A stretch of 8,481 bases of DNA from NCBI GenBank assembly GCA_021772705.1, contig JAJFLN010000025.1, positions 1 to 8,481 of the forward strand. Direction: 5' to 3'. The notes below the pieces were generated by a model that worked only from the letters and a program-made list of their open reading frames with translations, searched no databases and was not told where the DNA came from. Source of the stretch: Candidatus Cloacimonadota bacterium (GTDB lineage: Bacteria; Muiribacteriota; UBA6191; JACPRK01). The translations under genes were made by a program, and so were the position numbers. Positions 6,731 to 8,481 of the stretch are shown one piece after another. Numbering within the stretch: position 1 is the stretch's first letter; the number at the start of each line of letters is the position of its first letter.

Positions 6731-7225
6731 ATGTCGCGTCTGCTTGAACATAAGCCGCTGCGATTCCGACGCAGGGGCTTCTCGCTGCTGGAGGTCATCG
6801 TCACCGTCGTGATCCTCTCCATCGCGCTGGTGCCGATATTCGCCTACTTCGGTTCCGCCCCGAAGCGGTCCGCTGTGACGATGCATCGCGCCCTGGCACA
6901 CACCCTGGCCAACCAGCTGCTGGAACGATACCGCGCCGTGCCCTATGACACGTTGCAGCGCGCCTTTGGACAGGGGGAGGAGCAGGCCCGGTCCATCATC
7001 AGCCAGGACCCGCTCATCCGCTGGGAAGCCCAGCCCAGAGACATCGCGCACATGGTCAGGAACTACGAATACACCCGGGACATCGTCTTCGAGCCCGTTC
7101 AGGGTCAACCAGGGCTGGCGCTGCTCCGGGTCTACGTCCGATGGAAGATGGGCGACGTCCCTCCCAGAGAGGTTCAGATCTCCCGGGTCATCGTTGACTA
7201 CGCGAAGGTCGGAAGCGTCAATTGA
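6731..7225 (+). CDS. PilV-like type IV prepilin (minor pilin / pseudopilin)
   Basis: A short prepilin of 164 residues. The 16-residue leader is strongly basic (FRRRG before the cut), and cleavage is predicted at G16|F17 of G|FSLLEVIVTVVILSIALVPI, with E5 of the mature protein in place. The hydrophobic helix leads into an amphipathic helix (MHRALAHTLANQLLERYRAVPYD, about 51-73, including the A-N-Q-L-L-E-R-Y pattern common in PilV and GspI-type pseudopilins). A small beta-rich head ending near FEPVQGQ...LALLRVYVRW follows. It would work with the PilW-like and PilX-like proteins at the pilus tip or in priming assembly. It could alternatively belong to a type II secretion-like pseudopilus. Its stop overlaps the TTG start of the phosphoesterase gene. 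No Shine-Dalgarno sequence is visible. Confidence 0.85.
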   Translation: MSRLLEHKPLRFRRRGFSLLEVIVTVVILSIALVPIFAYFGSAPKRSAVTMHRALAHTLANQLLERYRAVPYDTLQRAFGQGEEQARSIISQDPLIRWEAQPRDIAHMVRNYEYTRDIVFEPVQGQPGLALLRVYVRWKMGDVPPREVQISRVIVDYAKVGSVN

Positions 7226-8022
7226 GCGCCCCTCTCTGCATCGCGGCCCTGGCCGTCCTGTTCTGGCTGGCCGCCGATGCACTCCTCTTCACGCCTTATG
7301 ACATCCGACTCAATCGACGGCGATTCGTACTCCGGCGAGTACCGGTGTGTCTCCGGGGCAAACGCATTCTCCATCTATCGGACCTCCATGTCGGCGGCTG
7401 GACCTACAAGGAGGTCTTCATCCGCCAGCAGGTTCATGGCCGACAGGCGGACATGATCGTCATCACCGGAGACCTCCTGAGCAGCGGGAAGGGAATCCCG
7501 GCCATTCTGGAGCTCCTCGAGGGCCTGCAGGCTCCCATGGGAGTCTGGTTCGTTCCCGGGAACAACGAGATTGAGGAGATCGAATTGATGCCATTCGTGG
7601 AACAGCTTTCGGGCCTCGGAATCCGGACATTGCTCAACGAGGCCGTCGAGATTGCACCCGACTTCTGGCTCGTGGGCACCAACGATCCCAGTCTCGACAA
7701 GGACGATCTCCCCATGGCACTGCGACAGGTGCCCCCAGGAGCCTTCCGCCTTCTCCTGAGCCACTCCCCGGAAGTCTTCTACCAGGCCTCCGACGCCGGC
7801 GTGGAGCTGACCCTGTCAGGCCACACCCACGGCGGTCAGGTTCGGTTTCCCTTCCTCGGCGCCCTCTACGCCGACACGCATCGGACCGGTCTCCAGTTCG
7901 TGATGGGCGAATACAGGAGAAAGGACTCCGTCCTCTGGGTCAGCCCGGGGGTCGGCATGTCCCTCCTGCCGATACGATTCCTCAGCCCTCCCGAGATATT
8001 GGAGTTCGAGGTGGCTATGTAA
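7222..8022 (+). CDS. Membrane-anchored calcineurin-like metallophosphoesterase (YkuE/LpxG-type)
   Basis: A two-metal phosphoesterase of 266 residues. The N-terminal hydrophobic segment (5-24) probably anchors it in the membrane. The metal-binding motifs follow in order: LSDLHVGG (52-59; D54, H56), TGDLLSSG (82-89; D84), GNNE (113-116), LLSHSPEV (178-185; H181) and LSGHTHGGQVRFPFLG (198-213; H201, H203). The spacing and the GHTHGGQ motif fit the YkuE-like branch, members of which act on phospho-headgroups or on UDP-diacylglucosamine; the substrate here is unknown. The third motif is normally GNH[D/E]; here His is replaced by Asn115, which may change catalysis. Translation starts at TTG within TTGA, overlapping the PilV-like stop by 4 nt, with GGAAG 6 nt upstream. 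The hydrophobic segment follows at once, supporting this start. Confidence 0.9.
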   Translation: MSAPLCIAALAVLFWLAADALLFTPYDIRLNRRRFVLRRVPVCLRGKRILHLSDLHVGGWTYKEVFIRQQVHGRQADMIVITGDLLSSGKGIPAILELLEGLQAPMGVWFVPGNNEIEEIELMPFVEQLSGLGIRTLLNEAVEIAPDFWLVGTNDPSLDKDDLPMALRQVPPGAFRLLLSHSPEVFYQASDAGVELTLSGHTHGGQVRFPFLGALYADTHRTGLQFVMGEYRRKDSVLWVSPGVGMSLLPIRFLSPPEILEFEVAM

Positions 8023-8091
8023 GGACCCGCGCAAGAATAACTACGCAGTTTCGCATCCCATCTTCAGGCCATCTTCCACCGCTCCTCAATC

Positions 8092-8131
8092 GCGGAATCC
8101 TCGACGTAGCCCACTACGCCTCCGGTCCCGC
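8092..8131 (+). repeat. 40-nt symmetric hairpin inside the inverted-repeat element
   Basis: Two 18-nt arms flank a CCCA loop (8110-8113). The apical stem CGTAG/CTACG (8105-8109 with 8114-8118) and the basal stem GCGG/CCGC (8092-8095 with 8128-8131) pair perfectly. A further short A-T, T-G, C-G helix lies between, separated by symmetric internal loops. There is no following U-run, so it is not a standard intrinsic terminator. Confidence 0.6.
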
Positions 8132-8154
8132 TCGCTCGAACCAGCCGAATCTGA

Positions 8155-8166
8155 CCCAAATCTGGG
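8155..8166 (+). repeat. Small hairpin CCCA-AATC-TGGG
   Basis: Four perfect base pairs (8155-8158 with 8163-8166) and a 4-nt loop, near the right end of the inverted-repeat element. It may be a second stem of a folded RNA or DNA structure. Confidence 0.4.
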
Positions 8167-8224
8167 CGCGACTTCTGTGCATTTATTCTTGCGCGGCCCC
8201 TAACCGGCCCTCCGGCCTGTTAAC

Positions 8225-8481
8225 ATGCTCTCCGATCATCCAATGGACCGTCTCAGGAGTTTCCACAGATACCAAATTCGGACCGCCGAGGCGCCCCCCC
8301 TGGCGGGAGCACCCGGGAAGTTCGAGGTCCAGATCTCGACGGTGCCCTTCCTGAAGATGGCATTCGGTCTGCTCACAGAGGCCCGGTCTCCGGCGGAGCT
8401 GAAGGCAAACTTCAACAGCCGGCCCTGCATCTACGGCGTGTATGACGGAACTTTCGGCGGGCTGGAAGCCAGGGACGAGCT
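8225..8481 (+). CDS. Unrecognised protein, N-terminal part (cut by window edge)
   Basis: An open frame from ATG 8225 runs without a stop to the window end, 85 complete codons; an in-frame ATG at 8243 is an alternative start. Neither has a Shine-Dalgarno sequence. The visible sequence is soluble, with a compact segment FEVQISTVPFLKMAFGLLTEA followed by RPCIYGVYDGTFGGLEARDEL. The RPCIYGVYDGTFGG portion looks like a conserved core rather than random coding. A faint resemblance to the N-terminal region of FMN-binding glutamate synthase-like proteins came to mind, but I cannot support it from this fragment. It is separated from the phosphoesterase by the inverted-repeat element, so it is probably a separate transcription unit. 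Confidence 0.6.
   Translation, partial: MLSDHPMDRLRSFHRYQIRTAEAPPLAGAPGKFEVQISTVPFLKMAFGLLTEARSPAELKANFNSRPCIYGVYDGTFGGLEARDE

Larger units (their letters stand above)
8023..8200 (+). mobile_element. MITE-like or structured intergenic element with terminal inverted repeats
   Basis: The ends are GGACCCGCGCAAGAATAA (8023-8040) and, on the other strand, GGGGCCGCGCAAGAATAA (8200-8183). These are 18-bp inverted repeats with two mismatches and a perfect 14-bp inner core (8027-8040 / 8183-8196). The element is bounded by the direct triplet TAA (8020-8022, which is also the phosphoesterase stop codon, and 8201-8203), compatible with a 3-bp target duplication. The weaker similarity continues a few bases inward. 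There is no transposase gene inside, so it would be non-autonomous. No coding frame in it is convincing. A long-range RNA stem joining the ends is the alternative reading. Confidence 0.55.

Noticed and set aside
8027..8196. Inverted repeat as a Rho-independent terminator
   Set aside because: The arms are separated by more than 140 nt and no U-run follows the right arm; the central hairpin also lacks a U-run.
8236..8430. Minus-strand open frame opposite the right-edge gene
   Set aside because: Short, no ribosome site and no recognisable motif; the plus frame is open to the edge with a more protein-like composition.

Overview
This is GC-rich bacterial DNA without any rRNA, tRNA, phage or CRISPR signal. 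The genes are chromosomal in character. They suggest a bacterium with type IV pilus machinery, probably Gram-negative-like because of the PilW/PilV/PilX-type minor pilins. The sequence alone does not let me name a phylum.

Minus strand, 3455 down to 1: a likely operon starts with an unrecognised multi-pass membrane protein. It continues with homoserine dehydrogenase (hom), threonine synthase (thrC) and homoserine kinase (thrB, cut by the window edge). The hom-thrC-thrB order is the one known from many Gram-positive and other bacteria, not the thrABC order of E. coli. The three enzymes turn aspartate semialdehyde into threonine. hom and thrC are 28 nt apart, and thrC and thrB overlap by one base. 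A sigma70-like promoter (TTGACT, 18 nt, TAAGAT) lies in the divergent intergenic region.

Plus strand, 3660 to 8022: a minor-pilin cluster. A large PilX-like membrane-anchored protein with a beta-rich C-terminus comes first, apparently from a leaderless or nearly leaderless transcript. A PilW-like prepilin (G|FTIVE) with an unusual long tail and a PilV-like prepilin (G|FSLLE) follow. A TTG-started, membrane-anchored calcineurin-like metallophosphoesterase overlaps the PilV-like gene by 4 nt. The major pilin and the pilus motor genes are not in the window.

The non-coding parts are the most unusual. (1) A nine-C homopolymer sits five codons from the end of the PilW-like gene. It is followed by a mosaic of phased 7-bp repeats, and both slipped frames stay open through the array. 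(2) Right after the phosphoesterase there is a ~178-bp element with near-perfect terminal inverted repeats and flanking TAA triplets. It has a 40-nt symmetric hairpin in the middle and looks like a MITE or a structured intergenic repeat. (3) Genes that begin transcription units lack visible Shine-Dalgarno sequences, whereas hom, thrC, thrB and the PilW-like gene have them.

The right edge holds the start of an unrecognised plus-strand gene at about 8225. I see no convincing new defence or biosynthetic system. The best leads are the inverted-repeat element and the poly-C plus heptamer region.
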